Assembly: GCA_020975725.1 (NCBI GenBank)
Contig: QXJR01000023.1
Coordinates: 310,001-374,000, forward strand
Source: Picocystis sp. L7
Taxonomy: Eukaryota > Chlorophyta > Picocystophyceae > Picocystales > Picocystaceae
Reading direction: 5' to 3'
DNA length: 64,000 bases
Shown piece after piece: positions 43,753-54,598 of the stretch (positions are counted from its first letter, which is position 1; every line of letters starts with the position of its first letter). A program made the position numbers and the translations under genes. Below the pieces are notes generated by a model that saw only the letters and a program-made list of their open reading frames with translations, was not told the origin of the DNA and made no database searches.

Positions 43753-45531
43753 GACAAGCTAGTGAAGGACATGGAAGGGAAAGGGAAGGGTAGAAAGACG
43801 CTCGGAAACCGTCCAGAGACGTATCCAAGGATCCAAGGAAGGAGGAACGCACAAGAGAACCCGTTGGAATGGGAAGGGGAAAGGTACGTGCCCGAAGAAT
43901 ACCAGAGCTGCGCAGTGGGAAGGGATTGCACGCGTTGCGAACACGTGCTCGTGTGCAACGCAGACGAAACGTCCGTGGAAGACGTCGAATGCCAAGCCGT
44001 GCCCCTGGATGGTAGGACGTGCCGTGTGGCCGGACCCTACAACGGAGGATGTGCCCTCGTGCAAGGGGAAAACACGCCCCTCAACCTGCCCGAAGGATTG
44101 TGTGTGGAACCCATACCGAACAACGTCGTGCCGGAACCCTCCCCATCCGTGCCCAGCACACCCGAAGAAACGCCAAGCACAACACCGCAGCCAGAAATGG
44201 AAGAACCCAGCAGCGAAGAAACCATACTCAACGTCCAGGATGGAGGATCCCTCTCTGCAGGAATCATCATCGGAATCTGCATCGCTGCTGCTGCCGCCGT
44301 GCTGGTGCTTGTGCTTACTGCCTGGTACCTCAGAAGGAGAAAAAAAAAGACACAAGCACGGGCGCCGCCCAAAAACGCGGATGGGAGACCAGACCTGGGA
44401 GGATCGCCTGCTGCAAGCACCGACGTAGAAAAGGGAACGGGAAACGGAGAAATCCGTCCCCAAGGAGACGATCCATCGACCGCAACACCAACCGTCGCGG
44501 ACACACAAGCCAGGCCTGGTATGAATCACGTGACCCTCGCCGAATCCATCCAGGATGCGACGGTTCCAAGAACGTACAGCAGTCATGCGCGTCCAGGATC
44601 TTTGGATGAGTACGACGAAACACAGCAGCACCTTTTGAAACTGCTGCCCATGATGCGTGGATGGGAGATTGATTTTGAAGAAATTGACTTTCCCAATCCT
44701 ATGGAAAGGATTGGTTTTGGAGGTTACGGCGAGGTGTTTAAAGGACACTGGAGAGGCACGCCCGTGGCCGTCAAACGGCTGCTGGAACAGCACCTGAACC
44801 AGCAAGGAGTGAAAAACTTCTGCTCCGAAATTGCCATCTTGGCCCAGATGCGACATCCTCAGTGCGTGCTGTTCTTGGGAGCCTGCGTCAAGCCACCCAA
44901 CCTGTCGATTGTCATGGAACTCGTGGTGGGGAGCAACCTGTTTGAGTACCTGCACAGAGCCACCTTGCAGGATGGATCCATTGGCGAACGAAAGCTAAAT
45001 CACAACCAAGTGCTCAAGGCGGCCCTCTCCATATGCCGGGGCATGTCCTACCTACACCAATGCAAACCACCGGTCATCCATCGGGATCTTACCGCTAAAA
45101 ACATTCTCATTGACCGCTACGGTCGCTTGAAAATCACTGACTTTGGCCTGTCCAAAACGAAGCAGTGTGTTTCCGTGTCTTTGAGAACACAAAACGGCGG
45201 AGGGGGTACGATTGAGTACCTGGCACCAGAGGTAGTTAGAGGAATGAAGAATCAAACTGAAAAGGTAGATGTATTCTCTTTTGGAGTGGTCTTGTGGGAG
45301 ATCATGACCAGCAAAATTCCTTGGATGGAAACGGGCCTTTCATCCATACAGGTGGTGACGAGAGTTCACCAGCAAGGTAGCAAGGCTGTTCGCGAGGCAA
45401 TGCCTCTTCCAGATGATGCCCACCCAGAGCTAGTACGCCTGGTGCAGGATTGCTGGGAAGAGGACCCAGATGCGAGATTGAGCTTTGCAGACATCCATGC
45501 ACGCCTTGTCATGCTTTTGCAAGCAGGCTGA
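43753..45531 (+). CDS. Receptor-like TKL protein kinase with Cys-rich ectodomain (5' end unresolved)
   Basis: Last or only exon, open from the CAG at 43750-43752; the first ATG is at 43771 (586 residues). Numbered from there: an N-terminal part with a Cys-rich segment (about 45-112, eight cysteines, CAVGRDCTRCEHVLVC), a Pro/Ser/Thr-rich stalk (about 118-155), one transmembrane helix (about 161-187) followed by RRRKKK, a linker, and a kinase domain from about 300. Kinase motifs are intact: GFGGYGEVFKG, VAVKRLL, HRDLTAKN, DFGLSK, an APE-like APEV, and DVFSFGVVLWEI. The sequence is of the plant/Dictyostelium TKL (Raf/CTR1-like) kind. A single-pass receptor needs a signal peptide, and none is present, so an upstream exon is likely. 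The ligand is unknown. Confidence 0.8.
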   Translation, partial: DKLVKDMEGKGKGRKTLGNRPETYPRIQGRRNAQENPLEWEGERYVPEEYQSCAVGRDCTRCEHVLVCNADETSVEDVECQAVPLDGRTCRVAGPYNGGCALVQGENTPLNLPEGLCVEPIPNNVVPEPSPSVPSTPEETPSTTPQPEMEEPSSEETILNVQDGGSLSAGIIIGICIAAAAAVLVLVLTAWYLRRRKKKTQARAPPKNADGRPDLGGSPAASTDVEKGTGNGEIRPQGDDPSTATPTVADTQARPGMNHVTLAESIQDATVPRTYSSHARPGSLDEYDETQQHLLKLLPMMRGWEIDFEEIDFPNPMERIGFGGYGEVFKGHWRGTPVAVKRLLEQHLNQQGVKNFCSEIAILAQMRHPQCVLFLGACVKPPNLSIVMELVVGSNLFEYLHRATLQDGSIGERKLNHNQVLKAALSICRGMSYLHQCKPPVIHRDLTAKNILIDRYGRLKITDFGLSKTKQCVSVSLRTQNGGGGTIEYLAPEVVRGMKNQTEKVDVFSFGVVLWEIMTSKIPWMETGLSSIQVVTRVHQQGSKAVREAMPLPDDAHPELVRLVQDCWEEDPDARLSFADIHARLVMLLQAG

Positions 45532-45548
45532 AACTGTATCTATGTACG

Positions 45549-45554
45549 AATAAA
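45549..45554 (+). promoter_or_regulatory. AATAAA poly(A) signal of the kinase gene
   Basis: AATAAA lies 18 bases after the kinase stop codon. This is closer than usual but is the only such hexamer before the next gene. Inferred from the motif alone. Confidence 0.4.
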
Positions 45555-45680
45555 TGCTGCACCCATCTTCTTTTTCGGCATCGACATATCCAACTAGCTT
45601 CTTCTACGACTTCGCGCGAGAACCCCTTTCTGTCTTCAAGGGCTTATGGTACAAATGCTCTTGCTTGATGTAAGCTTTGC

Positions 45681-46484
45681 TTATTCGGGGGATCGGAGCA
45701 CCGTTTTCACGGAAAATCGTTGGTGCAGGTGTTTGCGATAGACAAACCTACCGAACCACCCCCTCTCTGGCCTGCCGCTGCCCTTTTCTTGTCCTTCGTC
45801 GATTCGTCCAACGACCCTTGTCTTCGGTTGTGCGCCTAGTTCCAGTGGAGCCCTGCAGTAGAGGTAAAAATACCCAATGCTCATGAACACGTGCCAAAGT
45901 GAGTGCCAGAGCCAGTACTGTTCGGGAAACTTGTTGGGTTGCACGAAGGAGAGGAATCCCAGGGCATAGAATCCAACGGCCATGGACCAGTACCTTTTGT
46001 TGTGGAAACGAAAGGGTTTGATGCCCTGCAAAGCGATTTGGAAGAAGGTGGTGAGCAGGATTGAAGTGAGCAGTGCTTGTCCCGCCAATCGCAAGGTGAG
46101 CGTGTCTGCCATGGCATGGTAGGTGATGAGGAGCGGAAAGGCACAGGCGCTGATGGCTCCCACCGACGGTCTTTCCACACCCAAAAGGAAGTTGTAGGTC
46201 CTGGCTAGCACGAATTGTGCGGACAGTATGTCCAAGTCTCGTATGGTGGCGCATTCCATGCCGCAGAGCCTTGCTTCTAGCAGGCCTCCTTCCATGACGG
46301 AGCAGATGTGGTAGAGTACAGAGGCGACGAACCCTGCGGTGAACACGGCTGCGTCCACAGACCTCCTTTCGCGGTACATTTGTTTCAAGGTAGGGATGCA
46401 GAAGTACATGGTGAGCAATGGCATGCTGTCGAGCACCATGTAGTCGGTTCGATGCAGCAGGTGTTCCGGCACCACGAACAGCAT
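45681..46484 (-). CDS. CREST-superfamily membrane protein (TMEM8/DUF3522-like)
   Basis: 267 residues with about seven hydrophobic helices. Family residues of the CREST group (alkaline ceramidases, PAQR receptors, PGAP6/TMEM8) are visible: S-x3-H in SVLYHICSV, an Asp in LDILSAQ, and H-x3-H in WLWHSLWHVFMS, a set thought to bind a metal in a lipid hydrolase. It may therefore be a membrane lipid hydrolase, but the substrate is unknown. The first ATG is at 46484 (MLFVVPEHLL); the 25 codons before it begin with GTG only. The basic C-terminal tail (GRFVYRKHLHQRFSVK) is cytosolic or lumenal. It is convergent with the kinase gene, with about 150 bp between them. Confidence 0.7.
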   Translation of the reverse strand: MLFVVPEHLLHRTDYMVLDSMPLLTMYFCIPTLKQMYRERRSVDAAVFTAGFVASVLYHICSVMEGGLLEARLCGMECATIRDLDILSAQFVLARTYNFLLGVERPSVGAISACAFPLLITYHAMADTLTLRLAGQALLTSILLTTFFQIALQGIKPFRFHNKRYWSMAVGFYALGFLSFVQPNKFPEQYWLWHSLWHVFMSIGYFYLYCRAPLELGAQPKTRVVGRIDEGQEKGSGRPERGWFGRFVYRKHLHQRFSVKTVLRSPE

Positions 46485-46757
46485 GGTGTCCCTTCCACCG
46501 CCTCTCCTCTTCGGTCCACTTGTTTCCACGCTGTCTCTGGTGGCACTCGAACGATTCACTCCACCAGTGCAGCTCTACGGACTTGAATCGGAAGTGGACG
46601 AGAAGGAAAGGAGGTGGAAATGCACCGCCTGAGAAAGAGCGGAGGGAAGACGAACGTAGGTGCACTCCCTTTCAGCCCAACCACGTTCACCAGGTCTGTG
46701 AAATCGAATGGACAACCTCACCACCCTTGGATGGACACACCACTGCCCTTGCCCTGG

Positions 46758-47239
46758 TGTTGAAATATCGATATCTCTGAGTTTAAACTCTGCGTTCCAC
46801 GCACTGTTGTGGCGTGGTTGTGAACCGCTGTACAGTATGTCTTTCGCTACTGCGCGGTATAATTGATCCTCTATCCTGCTTCTTCGACGTGTTCTTTGTC
46901 CTTCGACAACGAGTTTCGATGTGTTTGCTCGATGACAGGAGAATTCAGGTGTGGAGATGGTGACTTCGTCAAAGTTCTGTATTACAAGGCATGCACTGCG
47001 CTCTTAAATAGTCGCAGATGTTTGATTCCGTCCAATGTATTCTCATTGGTATACTTGAGGGAATTTGACAGTCGTATGTCGAATTCTATGGTTCGTTTTT
47101 GCACGACGTTTGTTCGTCGCTGGTCATGTCGTCGGCGATCAACATGTTGAGCTGTCGATCGACCCTTTTTCCTTGGTCTGAGGACTCGGTCTAGAAGGGA
47201 GAGCTGTAAACCCTAGACGAATTAACATTCGTTTCAACA
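46758..47239 (-). repeat. solo LTR of the 482-bp copia family
   Basis: Exactly 482 bp, TGTTGAAA to TTTCAACA, the reverse complement of the LTR at 17921 with a modest number of substitutions. Flanked by CCTGG on both sides (46753-46757 and 47240-47244), so it is a single insertion later reduced to one LTR by LTR-LTR recombination. It is older than the element at 17.9 kb and younger than the relic at 27 kb. Confidence 0.93.
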
Positions 47240-47660
47240 CCTGGTCCCTTTCTTTGATCTTTACCTGGTCCCTTTCTCTCACCTTTGCGTGTTCCATGCG
47301 TATCAGACCGCGAGGAAAAAGGACCATGGGGCAAGGCATCTTGCCTACCACCGCCAATTGTCCATGAATGCCATTGTACATCGGCTCCTCCAATTCAAGA
47401 TAGAAGCCCTGCCGCTTCCATAGCATTTATTCGTCTTCTTGGTTGCCGGAAGAAAGAAGGGACAAATCATTGGGGAGATCTCTAGCCTTGCAAGCTTACT
47501 CGCTTGTGCATTGACATCGATGTCGGATACCACCCGTCTCTCACTGAACGAAGGCCAACGAACATACAGTCGTTGGACTAGAATAGCAACCATCCGAGGA
47601 TAGTCCTTGTCTGTACCACCTTGTTCTTGTGTACATTTAACGTTCCATAGAGGAAAGTCG
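47240..47660 (-). pseudogene. left part of an unidentified reading frame interrupted by gypsy element 1
   Basis: The minus strand is open from the gypsy insertion (47660) to about 47345, with a normal-looking protein sequence (for example WPSFSERRVVSDIDVNAQAS). The same frame is open at 55241 on the other side of the element, and a single copy of the 4-bp target site keeps the phase. So the element entered an open frame. I do not recognise the protein and cannot say whether it was a host gene. Confidence 0.4.
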
Positions 47661-48302
47661 TGTTGCACGATGGGAGAATGCGTCCGTGAGGGTACACGTG
47701 ACTTTGGCGAAGGGTCCTTCTTTGGGAGGCTTCGTAGGCACTTTAGGGCGACTTCGGCGCCTTTCTCGTGCACGTGAGCCTCAGCCGAGCACTGTGTGAG
47801 GCGCGGATCAACGTGGACCTACGTCCTTGGTCGTCAAAAAAGTCTATGTTACTTCAAGTGAGGGCCCTACTAGTGGCCTCTCATGGAATGGGGATCAAGA
47901 GGTGGTTACTCCAGCCGTGGGGGCTGCCACACCCTCTCGTCCTCTTCAGATGGTCCCCGATTGGTTCCCCTGTTGGTCTTATCTGCTTGCACGCCCGCTG
48001 ATTGGTCGGATTCATTCCACGAAAGATTCGCCTTGATTCTCCTCGATCCGTTTCCAATCAGCAGGGTCTGTAGACCGGGTCAACCCAGGGTCAGTCGACC
48101 GTCCCTCCGGGTTATCCGTTCGGGTATCCCTTATGAAAGGGAACCCGATTTCCCGGGGGCAGCTCGACTCAATTTACATTGCTTGTCCCCTTCCGATATA
48201 AACACTGCAAATTGTAACATGGTATCCTAAGGACCATCCACAACCGTGGGTGGCTTAGTATCTGGCCTCCTTCGCAGGAGGTGGCCCCTGCCTCATGCTA
48301 CA
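47661..48302 (-). repeat. 3' LTR of gypsy element 1 (642 bp)
   Basis: Left-hand copy; on the plus strand it reads TGTTGCACGATGG to CATGCTACA. It contains GATATAAAC near its right end, a possible TATA-like site, and several short inverted repeats. Confidence 0.95.
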
Positions 48303-48354
48303 CTCTCCCCCCTTCCGGGAATTAGCTGCGCTAATTGAGGAAGTTGTAAACATA

Positions 48355-48515
48355 GGCAATGGGGTCGTACAACATTGACCGAATCTGCTCCTCCGAGTAA
48401 TAATCCCTTTTGCCATCAGTCCATAAGACTTCATACAATGTATTGCTGTTGTTCTGCACCACCCCTTGGTAGTATGCTGGGCTGTCATGTCCGTCCAAGT
48501 GAAAGAGATTTTGAA
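48355..48515 (-). other. Tudor/chromo-like C-terminal domain of gypsy element 1
   Basis: About 50 residues at the end of pol. The pattern YYQGVVQ, YEVLWTDGKRDYYSEEQIR (small barrel: G-x-V, Y-x-V-x-W/Y-x-DG, then E-E-x-I/L) is like Tudor-knot or chromo barrels that read histone or DNA marks. The second gypsy element ends in the same way. Assignment is by pattern only. Confidence 0.5.
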
Positions 48516-50289
48516 CCACCGCCCCAATCAAAGTTTGCAGTGGTGGTAGCTGTGGTCGGCGTCTTGTTTGGAAAGGTAACTTAGATGAGGTCCAGGTATT
48601 CACCATGATTGGGCAGGGTGACTGCAAGTATGCTGTCTGTTTGTGACTCTGTACTGCATTGTGGTTGGCAGGCGATATCCCCTGTTCTGGGATGCACCCA
48701 TTTGTTTCTTCAAGTGGTAGGAATTCTTCGAGCAGGACAGCTGTCTCGTCGACCCAGAAGTATCGTTGCGAGGGGTCGATCAGGTTGCTTTCGATCCAGT
48801 AGCGTACAGGTCTAGCAGGAAAGGCAGAGTAGTCACGCAATAGGTATCGCCGGATGCGATAAGGAAGTGTTTCTGCTTGCATTGCATCAGTGTGCCGGAG
48901 CGGTGCTGTTGCAGGTTGTAATTCTTCATCCATAGGGAACAAGGTCAAATCAGAATCTGTCCATTGCTCTAAGCGGACTGCATGAATCTGGTCTGCAAAT
49001 GCAGACCCTGGGGGCAGTTCCAGTTTGTAAGCCCCATTACTGAGTACCTGTTTGATGACGTAAGGGCCTACAAAGTAGGGGTCAAGCTTATTTTTGTCAG
49101 TTGGTCCTTTGAGGCCATATTGCACCTTGACCTTGTCGCCCACAGCGAAACTCTTTGGTTTACGATTTGATGAGAGGCTGATCATGCGCTCTGCATTTCT
49201 GGTCAGGTTATGACGGACAGCCAGGTAAACAGAACGATGTTTGCTGAGCAGATCAGCCACCCTCTGGTCATAAGTAGTCACTGTGGCGGATCGATCTTGC
49301 GCTGGCAAGGCTGGAAGCTGCAGGTGCCAAGGTAGTCTTGATTGGCAGCCGAACAGGAGCTCAAACGGCGAATATTTGGTCACGTCGTGGACAGTATCAT
49401 TGTATGCGTGAGCTGCTGCTTGTAAGTACAAATCCCATTGGTGCTTATCAGCACACGTTGTTCGCAATGTTTGTAGTAGCGTACGGTGTTGCCGTTCTGC
49501 CCCACCTTGTGATTGCGAATGGTACGGGGTACCTGTAGTATGGCGCATTCCCAAGGCTGCGCAGAAGGCACGGAACAGATTACGGTAGGCAGGTCCGTTG
49601 TCAGTGTGGATGTGCACCGGTGTATGGTATCGGTAAACCAACTGATCCATGAGGCATTGCGCTTGTCGATGCGCACTCCAGGTTGAGTGTATAGGTATGT
49701 AGACTGCATACTTAGTGAATCTATCCACTATGGTCAGTACTGCGTTATGCCCCAAAGCAGTCAATGGTAAGCCTTCCACCATATCCAGCACTATTGTATG
49801 GAATGGATAGGGGTAAAACCTGTATTCTGGACACAGAGGGATTAAGCGCGATCTGTTACTGGGTTTTTGTAGTTGGCAGATTGGGCATCGTGCCACAAAG
49901 TAATCGATATGAGATTTCATGTTTGTCCAGGTGAAATGTCTTCTTGCCTCGGTGTATGTACGTACAGCACCAAAGTGGCGTTGGTCGTGCAGCATGTGGA
50001 GCAGTTCCTGTCTTACAGAATTATCGGCGGGAACTATTAGCATACGCTGAGCGTTGTGACCTGTCTTGAATAGGAGCCCGTTATCCTGACGTATTCCTCT
50101 TGGAGGTGACTCCAGCAGTTGCTGATAGTCAGGGTCCTCCTTAGCTGCCACGCGTATCCTTTCGAGTATAGGAGGCGGGTCTGCAGTGATGGCGTTCGTA
50201 GTAAGTGGCGTATGCTGGCTGATGATAGACGCTATAGATCCACACACAGTCCGAGCAGGACTGCGGCCGGCAAGCGATCGAAGCGTCCG

Positions 50290-51190
50290 TGTGTGGTTTA
50301 ACCATCGAAGGAGCATGTGTGCAATCCACCCCACAGGGAATGCATTTCCACACATGCGGCGTCTACTAGCCTCGCTTACTTTGTTTGCTGCAGTGTCTCC
50401 TTCCTGTACTCCAACCAGCCTCTCGCGTTCGCTGATGGTCAGCGGCCGTAAGTCACCTTGCTTAGTGCGTACCCACGTGGATCGCGAACGGTCACTGTGT
50501 GATTCAGCGCTGGCCATCAATGTGGGGCACTTGGGTCTAGGCTGACCAATCGCGTCAAGCGGGACACTGGATTCAGGGTCCAAGCAATCCTGCCATGTAA
50601 GAGGTACTGCACATATCTTGTTGGATCTGTCGTTCATGGGTGGCAGTGATGTCCAGCAAAGCCTTGTGCGAGATTGGGCTCCGTACTGCGAGAGGTCTTC
50701 TGTTGTTGGATCTCCAAACCATTGTGAAATTTCGTCCAGGTGCGTCTGCAGATGTGCCGCAAAAGGAGTGCACTCAAGGACATAATGAGGTGATTTTACT
50801 CGCTGGCAGATTTTTGATACTGCAGTGAACAACTCACGGGCGTCATAAAGGCCCAGTGGTGGTTTGTTGGGATCTGTGTTTGCCCGCGAAAATGGTTGAC
50901 ATGGGACTCCAGCGATAATCAAGTGTACGTTCGGCAGCCGGCGGCGATGTACCAGATCAAGGACATCATTACCGTAGCGGAAGATGTCTTTACGGGTAAA
51001 AAGGCCAGGCCTCGATAGCCGTACTTGGTTGAATACCCTTTGAATTACGCTGCGGCAGTCTTGGTCCCTTTCCACTGCGATGTAATCGATGACATAATCT
51101 GCCCCAGGGGGTATCACCATTTCCAGGGCACGCAGAGTAGTGCCCATACCAGCGCACAGGTCCAGTATGCAGTAGACAGGTCCACTGGTC
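50290..51190 (-). other. C5-cytosine DNA methyltransferase domain inside gypsy element 1 pol
   Basis: About 300 residues between RNase H and integrase. Motifs in order: I (ILDLCAGMGTT, SAM binding), IV (AGVPCQPFSRAN with the catalytic Cys), VI (LECTPFA with the Glu), VIII (QSRTRLCW), the target-recognition stretch, then X (MCGNAFPVGW). This is the order of DNMT/Dcm enzymes. Methyltransferases in retrotransposons are known from few lineages (reported for a dinoflagellate and a charophyte alga, from memory of de Mendoza and colleagues). Confidence 0.92.
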
Positions 51191-54100
51191 ACCTTCGCGG
51201 AATGACGAGATAAGTAGTCTGCCCCTGTATTATGAATGCCTGGTCGATATTCCACGGTAAATGGGGCAAAGTAGGCCAGTTTCTCAATCCACCTCATTTC
51301 TCTGGGTGATAGCTGCTCTGTGGCTTTTGTATTTAAGAATTGACTGGCTTTGTTATCTGTGATGACAGTGAATTTTTGGCCAAACAGCAGGTGTCGCCAG
51401 TGCTGAAGGGCATAGAGTATTGCACAAGTTTCTTTTTCTGCTGGATGATAGTTTTGTTGGGCAGAATTGAACTTCTTAGACCAGTATTCAACTGGATGCC
51501 ATATTCCTTCATGATCCTCCTGCATGAGGGCTGCCCCCATGCCGATATCGGAGGCATCAGTTTCTACCCTGACGGCCTTGTCCTCGTCAAAAAGGGCTAG
51601 TACTGGGGGGTTATGTAGCGCCGAAACCAGGTTACAGTAAGCGGCTTCCTGTGGCTCTTTCCAGTAGGCTGCAAACCCATGTTTCAGTGAGGCCTGGTTA
51701 AGCTCAGTCAATGGTGCTGCAACTTCTGCATAGTGCGGGACGAACCGCATATAAAATTGGCACAATCCTAGGAAGGCCATATTTTCCCGTTGCGTAGTTG
51801 GACGAGGGAATTGCTGTATCTTTGTAAGCAGGTGATCTGTACATGCAAGCTGGCCATTCTGGATGCGAAAGCCCACCCATTCCAGGGTGCTCATAAAGAA
51901 ATGACATTTGGATCGCTTTAATCGAATGTCAGCCTGTTCGCACGTTGCAAAGAATTCTTCGAGGTGCTGGAAGTGTTGTTCCTTTGTTTCCGAGTGGATC
52001 AATATATCGTCCATGTAAACCTTAAGGTACAACAGATGCCCAAAAATCCTCTTCATCATCCGTTGGAACATTGCAGGGGCATTAGCTGCTCCCATTGGCA
52101 TTACTTTCCAAACGAACGAGCCAAAGGGTGTAACTACTGCTGTCTTGTCTATGTCCGCAGGGTCCATGCGGATTTGATGGAAACCATCCAGGGCATCCAG
52201 AGAGGAAAAGAACTTAGCACCTCTGAGATTCTGCAAGTAATCGTCGATGCGAGGTAGAGGATACCTGTCCTTTACTGTAACGTTGTTCAGCAGTCGATAG
52301 TCGAAAACAATACGCCAGCCCCCATCCTTTTTCGGGACGAGGATTACTGGCGCTCCCCAACTTGATCCTGCACATAGGTCCATCTTTCCGGCATGGACAT
52401 ACTCGCTGACCAATTCCTTCAGGGCCTTTTGTTGCGTTGGAGACAGCCTGTAGTAGTTTCTGTATTGGGGAGTAGCGTCTTTTTCCAGCTGAATTTTGAA
52501 GACTTCTCCAAGGACTCGCTCCGGAGGAAGTTCAGATCGCGGCTCAAACAAGCGTCGATACTGGTGATTGATAAGATGATCCAGCCGTGCACGATCACTG
52601 CTGTGTAGTTCCCATTCATCGGTGAGCCGAGTACGAATTTGCTGCAAATCTGTATCTTCTTGAATAACTTCGGGTGAAGAATCCAGTGGTTGTATCATGA
52701 GCAGCAGACAACCTGGTGTCTTCACAGCCTGTCGAGCCTCGCTACGAGGTACAATGAGATTCAACTTCCTCGAAGAGATGAATTGTCGATCTCCGTACAC
52801 GGAATACTTCTTTCCATTGCCGCTGCGAAGTACCATCTTGTGATTCTGCCAGTCCAGGGCCTCTAAGTGTTTATGGCAAAAAGCAACCCCAAGGATGCAG
52901 TCAAATGCTTCCAGAGGTGCTATTCCAAAGTTCATCTGCGCTTTAAATCCATCGATAGTAAACGAAGCAGTGATTACAGGTGCAGTATGGACCTCATGTC
53001 CCATAGCCACTGTAAAGTCAACAGTGTCGTTCGTATATTGCCAAGACAGACCTTTCGGGTCAGCCGCCTGCAGTTCCTTGAAGATGTTCTCGCTAAGGAA
53101 GCAGTGGCTGGCCAGAGTGTCCAGATAGGCCTGAGTTCTAATCCTTTTGGGTTTGATCCCCAAATATGTTTCTGCAGCCAGGAACTCCTGTCTAGGCCCG
53201 TGATTCGCCAATGAATGCAGGCAGACTGGTTCCCTACTGTTGTTTTCCGGGACCGCCGCAGATTTCGCTCCCGGCCCTGTCTCGGCGAAAGCAATCGCCG
53301 GACAGGGCACCATCAGTTTTTTGTGGCTCCCATTACGGAAGCCATCCTGCAGGTTGGGTGGTCATGCCCATAACGACGGCATCGTTGGCACAGACCATGC
53401 GACATGCATAGGTTCCTTTCCTCCTGGCTCAACTTGGCACCCAAGGGTCGGTGCGCGAGCTGAGTCTGTACCTTGGTAATGGAAGCCTTCTGCTCATCGC
53501 TTAGGTCGTCAAATCTCTTTCGCTGTCGCTGAATTGTTCCATTGGCTGGGTTGTTTTCCTTTGCTTGATGTGGCATCGCCGCTGCCACTGAGGTCACGTA
53601 TTTGCTAGGCCGGGATCGGCTTTCGTACTTCGTGCGGTCAGGTGGGAGGGGGTTTTTATACCGCTCGGACGGACCACCTTCTTTTCTTGACTGATCCACA
53701 GCTTCTCGCTCCATCTTGAAGATAATAGCCGCCAGATTTCCAGGTTGCATATCGGGGGTCTTGTCCACCTCAATGAGGTGGTTCAAATGTTTGTAAAGCG
53801 CCCTTTGTAGGTAGGCAGGCAGCCCATGCTGGAGACGCGCTGAAATATCTTGCTCGGTCAAAGCACGGCACACCGGTGAACTACTTGCATTGACCACAAA
53901 GCTGAGTTGAACCAATCTGTTCAAGAAATGCAAAGCATTTTCTGATTTTCTCATTCTTGTGGTATGGAACTCCCTCCAAGCTTCCGGTCCAGGATCTTGG
54001 CTTTGAAAAGTTCTTTTTAGGTATGCATAGAGGTCTTTGACTGATGTCAAGGCTTCGGGGTCACCCATGATCAGATTTTGGACCATCGACTTGGCCGTCC

Positions 54101-54598
54101 CGTCCAATGCTTGATTGATAGCCAACACTAGTTGTTCCTTCGGACGATCATACGCGTAGGCTTGACACCAACAAAGTACATCCCTAAACCAATAGGTAAG
54201 GGCATACGGGTTATCTTCAAGCTCCACACCCGTGAACTTGGCGGGCTTCTCGAGCGATACCTTTTGAATGTTCTTGGAGTCTTGAAGGGCGGTCCCGTAC
54301 AAGCTAGTGAGATGCGGGAGACCTTTTTCCTCCGAGAGCGCGACGGGCTGAGTAGTGGGGGCTTCTTCCCTCGTTTGCTCAGCTTCTTCAGGAGGTTGCA
54401 CTTCCTCATCCTCGGACGGCGTTGTTTGGAGAGCCTCAAGTTGGGCTTCAAGTTGTGTTATGCGCTCAAGGAGCGAGCTTCTTTCATTCCTCTCTTGCTC
54501 TAGCTCCCTTCGGAGAGTACCCATGCGTGTGGCATGGTCCGTTTCCTCCATGTTTGCTGAAGATTTTCAGCCTTCGTCCAAAATCCAAGCTTCGATAG

